A stretch of DNA of 58,762 bases from Verrucomicrobiia bacterium (lineage in GTDB: Bacteria; Verrucomicrobiota; Verrucomicrobiia; Limisphaerales; DSYF01), in NCBI GenBank assembly GCA_035765895.1, contig DASTWL010000064.1, positions 1-58,762 on the forward strand, read 5' to 3'. Positions 18,529 to 27,043 of the stretch are shown one piece after another. The notes beneath the pieces are model-generated. The model was not told the DNA's origin. It was given only the letters and a program-made list of their open reading frames with translations, and ran no database searches. How positions within the stretch are numbered: the first letter of the stretch is position 1; every line of letters starts with the position of its first letter. Made by a program: the position numbers and the translations under genes.

Positions 18529-18706
18529 ATTCGTCGGCGAGAGGAGAAGGTAAAACGCGTGCGTTGGCAAGATTCCAGCGGCGCGGAAGGTCGGGTTTCT
18601 GTGATAAACTGTTGGCAGTTAACGATCCCTTGGCTGCGGTGGGGAAGAGGCTCGACCGGTTACGGGTTGACGCGGGCCGGTGCGCCCCGGAAAATCAGGT
18701 GGTTAC

Positions 18707-19315
18707 ATGACCACGGCCAATAAAGTCACCATTTTGCGCATTCTGCTGGTGCCGTTCTTCGTGGTGGAAGTGCTTTACTTCGTGGGCACGGGCGACGAAA
18801 TCCACCGCCTGCTGGCGTTGATTTCGTTCGCCGTGGCCTCGGTGTGCGATGGCGTTGATGGTTACATCGCGCGTCACTACAATCAGAAGAGCGAGCTGGG
18901 CGCCATATTGGATCCACTGGCGGACAAATTGTTGCTCGTCAGCGGCGTGGTGGTGTTGAGCTTCGATCACACGCCGCGGCTGGACCGGGTTCCCCTGTGG
19001 TTGACCGGCACCATCATCGGCCGCGATGTCGTTCTGCTGCTGGGGCTGATTGTGATTTACATGACGGTGGGCAAGGTGACTGTGCGACCGCGGATTCTCG
19101 GGAAGGTGGCCACGGTGTTTCAAATGGCCACGGTCTTGTGGATCTTGCTGCGCTGGCCGCCGGCGGCGTTGACATACATCGTGATGGGCGCGGCGGCGTG
19201 CACGGGCATCTCGGGAATTTGGTATGTGTTGGACGGCATGAAACAATTGGGCGCGCATCCCACCAGCAGCCCGACCGTCAAAAAGTCAGCGGCACCGCCG
19301 AATGGTGAAGCGTGA
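18707..19315 (+). CDS. pgsA: CDP-diacylglycerol-glycerol-3-phosphate 3-phosphatidyltransferase
   Basis: Integral membrane CDP-alcohol phosphatidyltransferase making phosphatidylglycerol phosphate. The signature D-G-x-x-D-G-x(2)-A-R-x(8)-G-x(3)-D-x(3)-D is complete in CDGVDGYIARHY and ELGAILDPLADK. NKVTILRILLVPFFV is the usual N terminus and four to five further hydrophobic segments follow. ATG 18707 is preceded by AGGTGG, so it is chosen over GTG 18680. 202 residues. The related enzymes Pss and cardiolipin synthase share the signature; length and N terminus favour PgsA. Confidence 0.88.
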   Translation: MTTANKVTILRILLVPFFVVEVLYFVGTGDEIHRLLALISFAVASVCDGVDGYIARHYNQKSELGAILDPLADKLLLVSGVVVLSFDHTPRLDRVPLWLTGTIIGRDVVLLLGLIVIYMTVGKVTVRPRILGKVATVFQMATVLWILLRWPPAALTYIVMGAAACTGISGIWYVLDGMKQLGAHPTSSPTVKKSAAPPNGEA

Positions 19316-19338
19316 CGAGCCGTCGTGGATTTCCTTTT

Positions 19339-19812
19339 ATGGCAAAAGAACTCGAACTGAAACTCAAGGAAGGCGACCGGGCGCCCGCTTTTGTGGCGGC
19401 GACCAACGGCGGCGGCAAAGTTTCCCTGGCCGACTTCAAGGGCAAACACGTCATTCTCTATTTTTACCCGAAGGACGATACGCCCGGCTGCACCAAGGAG
19501 GCCTGTGCCTTCCGCGATGGTTTTGCCGCGTTCAAAAAGAAAGGCGCCGTGGTGCTGGGCGTCAGCACCGATCCGGTGAAGTCCCACGACAAGTTCGTGG
19601 AAAAGTTCCAACTGCCGTTCACGCTGCTGGCGGACGAAGACAAGGCCATCGTGCAAACCTACGGCGTTTGGGGCGAGAAAAGTTTCATGGGCCGCAAGTA
19701 TCTCGGCACGCACCGGGTGACCTTTTTGATTGGTCCCGACGGGGTGATTAAAAAGATCTGGCCCCAGGTGAAGCCGGAAGCGCACGCGGCCGAAGTGTTG
19801 GCGGCCATTTGA
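19339..19812 (+). CDS. bcp: Thioredoxin-dependent thiol peroxidase, Bcp/PrxQ type
   Basis: Peroxiredoxin reducing hydroperoxides. YFYPKDDTPGCTKEACAFRD carries peroxidatic Cys51 and resolving Cys56, the five-residue spacing typical of atypical two-cysteine PrxQ. VVLGVSTDPVKSHDKFVEKF and LLADEDKAIVQTYGVWGEK follow. 157 residues from ATG 19339; GTG 19312 overlapping the pgsA stop is an alternative. A second, different peroxiredoxin gene follows after 73 bp. Confidence 0.93.
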   Translation: MAKELELKLKEGDRAPAFVAATNGGGKVSLADFKGKHVILYFYPKDDTPGCTKEACAFRDGFAAFKKKGAVVLGVSTDPVKSHDKFVEKFQLPFTLLADEDKAIVQTYGVWGEKSFMGRKYLGTHRVTFLIGPDGVIKKIWPQVKPEAHAAEVLAAI

Positions 19813-19885
19813 CACGGGGCCCGCAAGCCGTTAACAATGCCCGCTCGTTCATCAATCCAGAACATTCAAAAAAGAAACAAGCATT

Positions 19886-20365
19886 ATGGCAATCGCAGTC
19901 GGCAGCAAAGCTCCTGATTTCAACCTCAAGTCCAAGAACGCTTCCGGCGTCGCCGAGGTCAAACTCAGCACCAACCAGGGCAAGAAGAACACCGTCATCC
20001 TTTTCTTCCCGCTCGCGTTCACCAGCGTCTGCACCAGCGAAATGTGCGACGTTACCTCGGGGCTTTCCGCCTACGCTCAGCTGGGTGCGGACGTCATCGG
20101 GATCAGTGTTGACAGTCCGTTTGCGCAGGAAGCCTGGGCGAAGCAGAACAACATCGCCATCACGCTGGCCAGCGATCTGAACAAGACCACGGCCAAGGCC
20201 TATGGCGTTTTGCTGGATGACCTGCTCGGTTTTGGCGCGACCGCCGCCCGCGCCGCCTTCGTGGTGGACAAGAACGGGGTTGTGCAATACGCCGAACAGA
20301 CGCCCACGCCGAAGGATTTGCCGAACTTCAACGCCATCAAAGACGTGCTCGCGAAGCTCAAGTAA
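19886..20365 (+). CDS. Peroxiredoxin, AhpC/TSA family
   Basis: 159-residue redoxin-fold peroxidase distinct from the preceding Bcp. FFPLAFTSVCTSEMCDV carries the peroxidatic Cys49 in the P-x(3)-T-x(2)-C motif, with a second Cys at 54. VIGISVDSPFAQEAWAKQN and AAFVVDKNGVVQYAE follow. It resembles single-domain AhpE/PrxQ-like enzymes rather than the longer AhpC. Ends in a clear terminator (20389-20420). The bcp-Prx pairing suggests a small oxidative-stress module, but no regulator gene is adjacent. Confidence 0.92.
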   Translation: MAIAVGSKAPDFNLKSKNASGVAEVKLSTNQGKKNTVILFFPLAFTSVCTSEMCDVTSGLSAYAQLGADVIGISVDSPFAQEAWAKQNNIAITLASDLNKTTAKAYGVLLDDLLGFGATAARAAFVVDKNGVVQYAEQTPTPKDLPNFNAIKDVLAKLK

Positions 20366-20388
20366 GCGCTGCGGACAACCTTTGGCGG

Positions 20389-20420
20389 GGCGGGCGGAAC
20401 AAAGTTTCGCCCGCCTTTTT
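20389..20420 (+). terminator. Rho-independent terminator after the peroxiredoxin gene
   Basis: A 12-bp stem with one mismatch (20389-20400 with 20404-20415) and a short AAA loop is followed by five T residues. It closes the pgsA-bcp-peroxiredoxin run. Confidence 0.85.
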
Positions 20421-20688
20421 CTTTGGTGGGACACATTGGATTCCGGTTTTACGATCGGCCTGGCGTCAAAATGCACAAACAGCCTTGACGGTGTGCGAAC
20501 CCTGCGCCAACGTAGCCGCGTTGGTGGCAAATTCCCTTTCCGTTCAAATGAACGATAGCCTTGCTGCCAATTGCTCCCGGTTGATTGACCATTCTTGAAT
20601 CTTTTTCCCGGCTGGTTGTCTCACCGGTGGTTAAGCCGTCCAAGCAAGTGACCGCTTGCGTTAATCCGCAATAATCAATTTCCATCCT
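20421..20688 (+). other. Long untranslated region before rho
   Basis: No gene is visible in the 268 bp between the peroxiredoxin terminator and the rho start. Small stem-loops can be drawn, for example ccaacg/cgttgg near 20510-20527 and gcaag/cttgc near 20643-20658. A TTGACG box lies near 20484 but has no good -10 partner. The length fits a rho mRNA leader, which in several bacteria is subject to Rho autoregulation; that is inference only. Confidence 0.35.
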
Positions 20689-22260
20689 ATGGCCAAAATG
20701 CCTGCCAAGAAAAAGGCCGCCACCAAGCGCGCCAAGTCCAAACCTGTTGTTGAACCGGCACCGTCCGACGTGGCGCTGCACGAAGCGGGCGCGCCATCCG
20801 GTGCCGACACCGAAATGGTGCCGACCGCGGAGGAAGTGGCTGCCGAAGCCAAGGCCCAGGCTGCCACCGATCAGGCGGGCGGCCCGAAGCGCGATCAACT
20901 CCAGCCGCCCACGGCGCCGGTGGAAACGATGACCGAAGAAATCGAGCCGCTGGAGCCGCCGCGTTATGAGCGTCTCCCGAGCGGCCGTCGGGATCGCATC
21001 GCCGAATCGCTCAACATCGCCGAGCTGCAGGCCATGGACATGGCGCGGCTGAACCAGATGGCCAAGAATTTCGGCGTGGAGAACTACGGCACGATGCGCA
21101 AGCACGAGGTCATCTACCAGATTCTTCAGAAGAATGCGGAGCGGGCCGGCGTGCTGTTCACCGAAGGGGTTTTGGAAGTGCTGCCGGAGGGGTTCGGCTT
21201 CCTGCGTTCGCGTTCGTTCAATTATCTGCCCTGTCCGGAAGATGTCTATGTCTCGCCTTCCCAAATCCGGCGCTTTGACCTGCAGACCGGCAACTTGATT
21301 GCGGGCCAGATTCGTCCACCCAAGGAAAAAGAACGGTTTTTCGCCCTGCTCAAGGTGGAGGCGGTGGATGGCGAAGACCCGGACAAGGCCAAGAATAAAA
21401 CGCATTTCGACAATCTTACGCCGTTGTTTCCCAACAAACGGTTCATTCTCGAAACCTCGCCGGATGAACTGAACACCCGCGTGCTGGACCTCGTTTGCCC
21501 CATCGGCAAGGGCACGCGCGGGCTCATCGTCGCGCCGCCACGCACGGGCAAGACCGTGTTGATGCAAAAGCTGGCCAACGCGATTCTGAAGAACAACCCG
21601 GAGGCCTACCTGTTCATTCTGCTGATCGACGAACGCCCCGAGGAGGTCACCGACATGGAACGCTCGTGCAAAGGTGCCGAGGTGATTTCATCCACATTCG
21701 ACGAGCCGCCCGAACGCCATGTGCAGGTCGCCGAAATGGTGATCGAAAAGGCCAAGCGCATGATTGAACACAAACGGGATGTGGTCATTCTGCTCGACTC
21801 CATCACCCGGCTCGCCCGCGCCTACAACACCGTGCAGCCGCACTCGGGCAAAATCCTGTCCGGCGGCGTGGATGCCAACGCGCTGCACAAGCCGAAACGG
21901 TTCTTCGGTGCGGCGCGCAACATCGAGGAGGGCGGCTCGCTCACCATCATGGCCACCGCGCTGGTGGACACGGGCAGCCGCATGGATGAGGTCATCTTTG
22001 AGGAGTTCAAAGGCACCGGCAACATGGAGGTGCATTTGGACCGCGGCCTCGTGGACCGCCGCATCTTCCCGAGCATCAACGTGGAGCGGTCCGGCACCCG
22101 CAAGGAAGAACTCCTATATCACCCCGACGAATACAGCCGCGTGGTTTTGCTGCGCCGGGCGCTGACGGGCGTGCCGCCGGTCGAGTCCATGGAACTGCTG
22201 CTGGGCAAGCTGGGCAAGACGCGCACCAACATCGAATTCCTGCTGACCATGAGCGTTTAG
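20689..22260 (+). CDS. rho: Transcription termination factor Rho
   Basis: Hexameric RNA helicase/ATPase that ends transcripts. The first 95 residues are a low-complexity Ala/Lys/Glu/Pro extension. Then come the Rho N-terminal helical domain ([19 protein letters not shown]), the RNA-binding CSD ([15 protein letters not shown]), the Walker A loop [13 protein letters not shown], the Q-loop and R-loop region ([16 protein letters not shown]) and [16 protein letters not shown]. 523 residues against about 420 for E. coli, all of the surplus N-terminal or just before the ATPase core. Single-gene unit ending in a strong hairpin. Confidence 0.97.
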   Translation: MAKMPAKKKAATKRAKSKPVVEPAPSDVALHEAGAPSGADTEMVPTAEEVAAEAKAQAATDQAGGPKRDQLQPPTAPVETMTEEIEPLEPPRYERLPSGRRDRIAESLNIAELQAMDMARLNQMAKNFGVENYGTMRKHEVIYQILQKNAERAGVLFTEGVLEVLPEGFGFLRSRSFNYLPCPEDVYVSPSQIRRFDLQTGNLIAGQIRPPKEKERFFALLKVEAVDGEDPDKAKNKTHFDNLTPLFPNKRFILETSPDELNTRVLDLVCPIGKGTRGLIVAPPRTGKTVLMQKLANAILKNNPEAYLFILLIDERPEEVTDMERSCKGAEVISSTFDEPPERHVQVAEMVIEKAKRMIEHKRDVVILLDSITRLARAYNTVQPHSGKILSGGVDANALHKPKRFFGAARNIEEGGSLTIMATALVDTGSRMDEVIFEEFKGTGNMEVHLDRGLVDRRIFPSINVERSGTRKEELLYHPDEYSRVVLLRRALTGVPPVESMELLLGKLGKTRTNIEFLLTMSV

Positions 22261-22277
22261 CCGGAAGCCAATTTGCG

Positions 22278-22308
22278 ACGCCGGCCACGCGTGTGGCCGG
22301 CGTTTTTT
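22278..22308 (+). terminator. Rho-independent terminator after rho
   Basis: An 11-bp stem (22278-22288 with 22293-22303) and a 4-nt loop are followed by a run of T residues. It begins 18 bp after the rho stop. Confidence 0.88.
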
Positions 22309-22311
22309 GTT

Positions 22312-22334
22312 CGTCGAATGATGAGCATTCGACG
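22312..22334. repeat. 9-bp perfect inverted repeat downstream of the rho terminator
   Basis: The arms cgtcgaatg and cattcgacg (22312-22320 and 22326-22334) flank 5 nt. It follows the terminator directly and lies about 90 bp before the lipoprotein gene. It has no T-run of its own, so it looks more like an operator or mRNA-stabilising hairpin than a terminator. Function not established. Confidence 0.45.
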
Positions 22335-22421
22335 GCTTAAATACTGTCAAAGCCCCCTAAAGCGCCCGCTTTCACCGCTTGCAGCGGCAGTTGGGGCGCG
22401 TAGTATTCCGGTGTGAAGTTT

Positions 22422-23570
22422 ATGACGTTCGTTGTGCGCTCGCTTGGGATCCAAGGGGCAATGGGCTTGTGTCTGGTTTTTTTCCTGGCTGGTTGCAGTC
22501 GGCGGGAGGTCACCGTTTATGAGGTGTCGAAGGACACTTCGTCCGCCAATTCCGGGCCGGCCGCGTCCGCGTCCGCGCAAGATCCGCATGCCGGACTTGA
22601 AATGGCCATGCCGTCCATCAAGTGGACCAAACTTCCCGATGGCTGGACTGTCAATCCCAATCCAGGTTCCATGCGTGCGGCCAGCTTCCTGATCACGGGC
22701 AAGGACAATCAGGAAGCCGAACTCGGCGTCATCCCATTGGGCGGCATGACGGGCATGGACCTGCAACTTGTCAACATGTGGCGCGGCCAGGTGAAACTTC
22801 CCGAAGTCACTGAAAGTGATTTGGCCTCGCAATCCGCGCCCGTAAAAATCGGGGACGACGAGGGCCGGCTGTTTGAGATGGCCAGCACCGTGCCGATCAT
22901 CGACGACAAGCAGAAAGGCCGCATCATGGTGGCCATGCTCAAGAAGGAGGGCACGACGTGGTTCTTCAAGCTGGCCGGGGAGGATTCATTCGTCGCTTCG
23001 CAGAAATCCGCCTTGGAAGATTTTCTCAAAGGCGTGTCATTCGTGGCGGCGCCCGCGCTGCCGGCCGGGCATCCGCCCATGGCGGGCGGCGGCGGCATGG
23101 GAATGGGCATGATGGGAGGCGGGGCGACGGTGCCGCCCGGCAGCGGTGATCACCCGGCCTGGCAGGTGCCCGCGAGTTGGACCGAGGTGGCGCACTCGCC
23201 GTTCCTGGTGGCCAAGTTCGAAGTGGCGGGCGACGGCGGGGCGAAGGCGGACATCAATGTCAGCACGTCGCCGGGCGACGGTGGCGGGCTGTTGCCCAAC
23301 GTCAACCGCTGGCGCGGTCAGCTCAGTTTGGGCACAGTGGACGAGGCGGCGTTGAGCAAACTGGTGTCGGACCTCGATTTGCCCGCCGGCAAGGCAACGT
23401 TGATTGATTTTTCGGGCAGCGGTGCGGAGAACGGTGACGCCGTTCGCTGCGTGGCCATTGTGCTGCCGTTGAATGGAAACACCTGGTTCTACAAGATCAT
23501 GGGCAGCGAAACCCTGGTGGCCCGCGAGAAGGATGTGTTCCTCAAGTTTGTCCAAAGCGCGAAATACTGA
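22422..23570 (+). CDS. Lipoprotein with two similar domains, first gene of the cytochrome c biogenesis cluster
   Basis: I do not recognise a named family. An N-terminal hydrophobic stretch ends in the lipobox FLAGC, so the protein is probably a lipid-anchored envelope protein. Two related halves follow: the first runs from KWTKLPDGW through NMWRGQVKL to TTWFFKLAGEDSFVASQK; the second runs from AWQVPASW through NRWRGQLSL to NTWFYKIMGSETLVAREK. A Gly/Met-rich linker (GGGGMGMGMMGGG) joins them, suggesting an internal duplication. ATG 22422 was chosen; GTG 22413 is possible. It ends 1 bp before the ccs1 start, so a link to cytochrome c maturation is plausible. Confidence 0.85.
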   Translation: MTFVVRSLGIQGAMGLCLVFFLAGCSRREVTVYEVSKDTSSANSGPAASASAQDPHAGLEMAMPSIKWTKLPDGWTVNPNPGSMRAASFLITGKDNQEAELGVIPLGGMTGMDLQLVNMWRGQVKLPEVTESDLASQSAPVKIGDDEGRLFEMASTVPIIDDKQKGRIMVAMLKKEGTTWFFKLAGEDSFVASQKSALEDFLKGVSFVAAPALPAGHPPMAGGGGMGMGMMGGGATVPPGSGDHPAWQVPASWTEVAHSPFLVAKFEVAGDGGAKADINVSTSPGDGGGLLPNVNRWRGQLSLGTVDEAALSKLVSDLDLPAGKATLIDFSGSGAENGDAVRCVAIVLPLNGNTWFYKIMGSETLVAREKDVFLKFVQSAKY

Positions 23571-23571
23571 C

Positions 23572-24720
23572 ATGCGCCTCGAAAAGGTCTTCGATTTTCT
23601 TGCCTCGCTGAAGCTGTCGGTGGTGGTGCTGACGCTGGCGCTGGTCATTGTCTTTTGGGGCACGCTGGCGCAAGTCAACATGGGGCTCTACAAGGCGCAG
23701 AACGAATTCTTCCGGAGCTTCTTCATTTATTGGCAGCCCCAGGGCGCCACGTGGAAAATTCCCATCTTTCCCGGCGGCTACACGGTGGGCTTTGTCTTTC
23801 TGTTCAATCTGCTGGCGGCCCAGATCAAGACCTTCGAACTGTCGGTCAAAAAATTCGGGCTGGTCCTGGTGCATGTCGGACTCATCCTTTTGCTGATTGG
23901 CCAGCTCGCCACCGACATGCTGGCGGTGGAAAGCACCATGCACATCCGCGAAGGCGAGGCGAAGAATTATTCGGAAATGGACCGTTACGTGGAGCTGGCG
24001 GTCATCAACACCACGGCCGGTGATCGTGAGCGCGTGACGGCCATTCCGCAGGACGCCCTTACGCACGAGAGCGAAATCCAGGATCCGTCGCTGCCCTTTG
24101 CCATTCATGTCCGGCATTTCTATCCCAATTCCGCGGTCACGCAGGTCGATCCCATGTCCGGCGAAAAGGGCGTGGCCACCCAGGGGTTTGGTCCACAAGT
24201 TAGTGTCCGCGAGACGGCGCGGGAGACGGACATGAACCGCCGGGACATGCCCGGCGCGCTGCTGGAATTGACCACGCCGCAGGGTTCGTTGGGCACGTGG
24301 TTTGTTTCGCTGTGGATTGAGCAGCCGCAGCACGTGCACGTCGGCAACCAGGAATTTGAAGTCGTGCTGCGGCCGCAACGGCTTTACAAGCCCTACACGA
24401 TCCATCTGCTCAGCTTTACGCACGAGGTTTACCCGGGCACGGAAATTCCGAAGGATTTTTCCAGCATGGTGCGCGTGCAAAATCCGCAAACCGGAGAAGA
24501 CCGGCAGGTGCGCATCTACATGAACAACCCGCTCCGTTACGGGGGCGAAACCTATTATCAGGCGAGCTTCGACACTGACAACAAGGGCACCATCCTGCAG
24601 GTGGTGCGAAACCCGAGCTGGCTGACGCCGTATTTTTCCTGCGTGCTCGTGGGGATCGGACTGCTGTGGCAGTTCCTCGTGCACTTGATTCCGTTCCTGA
24701 AACGAAAGGTGGCGCTATGA
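23572..24720 (+). CDS. ccs1: Cytochrome c biogenesis protein ResB/Ccs1
   Basis: System II haem-delivery component. ATG 23572 gives 382 residues. Early hydrophobic segments (SLKLSVVVLTLALVIVFWGT, VGFVFLFNLLAA, LVLVHVGLILLLIGQLA) precede a large periplasmic domain, and a final membrane helix lies near residues 355-375. The periplasmic part contains MNNPLRYGGETYYQASFD, typical of ResB. It starts 1 bp after the lipoprotein and overlaps ccsA as ATGA, so the two System II subunits are translated together. Confidence 0.9.
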   Translation: MRLEKVFDFLASLKLSVVVLTLALVIVFWGTLAQVNMGLYKAQNEFFRSFFIYWQPQGATWKIPIFPGGYTVGFVFLFNLLAAQIKTFELSVKKFGLVLVHVGLILLLIGQLATDMLAVESTMHIREGEAKNYSEMDRYVELAVINTTAGDRERVTAIPQDALTHESEIQDPSLPFAIHVRHFYPNSAVTQVDPMSGEKGVATQGFGPQVSVRETARETDMNRRDMPGALLELTTPQGSLGTWFVSLWIEQPQHVHVGNQEFEVVLRPQRLYKPYTIHLLSFTHEVYPGTEIPKDFSSMVRVQNPQTGEDRQVRIYMNNPLRYGGETYYQASFDTDNKGTILQVVRNPSWLTPYFSCVLVGIGLLWQFLVHLIPFLKRKVAL

Positions 24721-26588
24721 AGAAGTTTCTGCCCTGGCTTGTCGTCGGTGTGTTCGCCGCCTGGGTGCTGGCCGGCCTGCTTCCGTCCACGGAAAAGACG
24801 TTCCACACCCGTGAATTCGGACAGTTGCCCGTGTTGCGCGACGGGCGCATCCAGCCGCTTGACTCCGTCGCCCGCAACTCGCTCCGCCAGCTGCGCAACC
24901 GGCAGTCCGTTCTGCTGGAGAACGGCAAGTCGATGTCTGCCACCGCCTGGTTGATGGAAACGCTGATGAAACCGGAGGCGGCGGACGACCTGAAGGTTTT
25001 CCGCATCGACAATGACGAGGTGAAGAGCCTGCTCAAGCTGCCGGTGGGCGAGAAATATTTTTCCTTCAACCAGCTTCGGCCCAATTACAATGAGCTTTCC
25101 AAGGAAGGGCAGCGCATTGACCAGATTGACTCCAAGCACCGGACGGCGTTCGAGAACCAGACGATCAAGCTCTACTCGGCGACGATGCTGTATCAGCGCC
25201 TGAAGGTATCCCTGAAGCCCGCCGGCACGGACGACTTCGCGGCGGAGTTGAAGGATTACGAGGCGGCCATTGGGCCGGGCGCGGCGGCGGTGAGCGCGCA
25301 GCAGCAGGGCAAGAGTTACGACACCAACGCTTTTGACACGATTGTGGGCTTCCTTTCGGACTACAACCGCGCGGCGCAATTTGCCACGGGGCTGTTTGTG
25401 CCGCCGACCAATCCGGCGCACACGCATCAGGACTGGAAGACCATGGGGGCGGTGTTGATGGATGCGGTGCGTGGCGAACCACTGCCGCCGGCCGTCGGCG
25501 CCTACGCGGCCATGGTTTCCTCGTATCGCCACAACCAGCCGGTCGAATTCAACCAGGCGCTGGCCAAGTATCGCCTCTGGCTGGATGAAAAAATGCCCGC
25601 CGAAGTGCGGAAAGGCCGGCAGGAGTATGCCTTCAACTTTTTTGATCCTTTCTACAAGGCCACGGTGATTTATGTGGTGGCGCTGCTCGCGGCGCTGGCC
25701 TTCTGGTTTACGTGGGGGGAATGGCTGCGCAAATCGGCCTTCAACCTGGTGGTGCTCGCGTGGGTGCTGCATACGATCGGTCTGGCGGCGCGCATGTATC
25801 TGGAGCGGCGTCCGCCTGTGACCAACCTCTATTCCTCGGCGGTGTTCATCGGCTGGGGTTCGGTCATTTTGGGCATGGTGCTGGAACGGATATACCGCGA
25901 CGGCATCGGTTGCGTGGTCGCAGCCATCGTGGGGTTCGTCACGCAGGTCATCGCGTTGAACCTGGCCATCAACGGCGACACCATGGAAATGATGCGCGCC
26001 GTGCTCGACAGCAATTTCTGGCTGGCGACGCACGTGGTGACGGTAACGCTGGGCTATTCGGCGATGTTTGTGGCGGGTCTGCTGGCCATCATCTACGTCA
26101 TTCGCGGCGTGTTCACCTCGTCTTTGAAGCGCGCCACGGCGGACGGGCTTTCGCGCATGATTTACGGGATTGTCTGCTTTGCCACGCTGTTCAGTTTCGT
26201 GGGCACCGTGCTGGGCGGCATCTGGGCGGATCAATCTTGGGGCCGGTTCTGGGGCTGGGATCCGAAGGAGAACGGCGCGTTGCTCATCGTCATCTGGTGC
26301 GCGGTCATATTGCACGCGCGTTGGGGCGGCCTGGTGCGGGAACGCGGTGTGGCCGTGCTTGCGATCCTCGGCAACATCATCACGAGCTGGTCATGGTTCG
26401 GGGTGAACATGCTCGGCGTCGGCCTGCACTCCTACGGGTTCATGGACTCGGCTTTCAAATGGCTCGTCTTGTTCGTCGCCAGCCAGCTGGCCTTGGTGGC
26501 CGTGGGGCTGGTGCCACTGAAAATGTGGAAGAGTTTCCAGGAGGAAGCGGACGACGCGCCCTTGCCGACACCCGCGCCAGCCAAGTAA
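24717..26588 (+). CDS. ccsA: Cytochrome c biogenesis protein CcsA with long N-terminal periplasmic domain
   Basis: Haem exporter and synthetase partner of ResB. The tryptophan-rich haem-handling motif WGRFWGWDPKENGAL lies near residues 507-521, with His residues in flanking loops (WLATHVVTVTLGYSAMF, VGLHSYGF). Unlike the roughly 300-residue chloroplast CcsA, this protein has 623 residues: one N-terminal membrane segment, then about 280 periplasmic residues (EFGQLPVLRDGRIQPLDSVA onward), then the helical core from about residue 315. Similar long forms occur in Bacteroidetes and Planctomycetes. ATG 24717 overlaps the ccs1 stop. Confidence 0.92.
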   Translation: MKKFLPWLVVGVFAAWVLAGLLPSTEKTFHTREFGQLPVLRDGRIQPLDSVARNSLRQLRNRQSVLLENGKSMSATAWLMETLMKPEAADDLKVFRIDNDEVKSLLKLPVGEKYFSFNQLRPNYNELSKEGQRIDQIDSKHRTAFENQTIKLYSATMLYQRLKVSLKPAGTDDFAAELKDYEAAIGPGAAAVSAQQQGKSYDTNAFDTIVGFLSDYNRAAQFATGLFVPPTNPAHTHQDWKTMGAVLMDAVRGEPLPPAVGAYAAMVSSYRHNQPVEFNQALAKYRLWLDEKMPAEVRKGRQEYAFNFFDPFYKATVIYVVALLAALAFWFTWGEWLRKSAFNLVVLAWVLHTIGLAARMYLERRPPVTNLYSSAVFIGWGSVILGMVLERIYRDGIGCVVAAIVGFVTQVIALNLAINGDTMEMMRAVLDSNFWLATHVVTVTLGYSAMFVAGLLAIIYVIRGVFTSSLKRATADGLSRMIYGIVCFATLFSFVGTVLGGIWADQSWGRFWGWDPKENGALLIVIWCAVILHARWGGLVRERGVAVLAILGNIITSWSWFGVNMLGVGLHSYGFMDSAFKWLVLFVASQLALVAVGLVPLKMWKSFQEEADDAPLPTPAPAK

Positions 26589-26604
26589 CCCGTTCGCGCC
26601 GGCC

Positions 26605-27003
26605 ATGAAGACGAAGCCGCACTCCGGTTTGTCAGGCCAACGGTCCTTCCGCGTCGAAGCGCAACATCTGATCGACTTCGCGGGCGATGACATGCCGGCC
26701 GTGCTCTCCACTCCGTGGCTGATCAAATGGCTTGAACAAACCGCCCGCGAAACGCTGGCGCCGTTGCTGGAAGACGGCGAGGCGTCCGTCGGCAGCGAAG
26801 TGGATCTCCGGCACCTGGCGCCAACCCCTTTGGGGAGTATTGTGACGTGCGTGGCCCGGGTGATTTCGGCCGAAGGCCGACAGGTGACCTTCCAGGTTGA
26901 GGCGGCGGACGAGCGGGAATTGATCGCCCGGGGAGTTCACCAGCGCGCCGTTATTTCCAAGTCCCACTTTCTCCGCCGGGTTAACGCCAAACGCACGGCC
27001 TGA
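26605..27003 (+). CDS. FlK-like hotdog-fold acyl-CoA thioesterase
   Basis: 132 residues matching the fluoroacetyl-CoA thioesterase (FlK) family. STPWLIKWLEQTA, EASVGSEVDLRHLAPTPLGS and GRQVTFQVEAADE align with FlK from memory. Thr36, Glu44 and His70 are spaced 8 and 26 residues apart, the same as Thr42-Glu50-His76 of FlK, so the catalytic triad appears intact. The real substrate is unlikely to be fluoroacetyl-CoA in most members. The gene begins 16 bp after ccsA and may be co-transcribed with it. Confidence 0.85.
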   Translation: MKTKPHSGLSGQRSFRVEAQHLIDFAGDDMPAVLSTPWLIKWLEQTARETLAPLLEDGEASVGSEVDLRHLAPTPLGSIVTCVARVISAEGRQVTFQVEAADERELIARGVHQRAVISKSHFLRRVNAKRTA

Positions 27004-27043
27004 AAGCAGGAGGAAACCATTTCCGCGTCCAGCAGCCTGGCTT

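Noticed and set aside
20484-20512. TTGACG box as a rho promoter
   Set aside because: No acceptable -10 element lies 16-18 bp downstream, so I list it only as part of the leader description.
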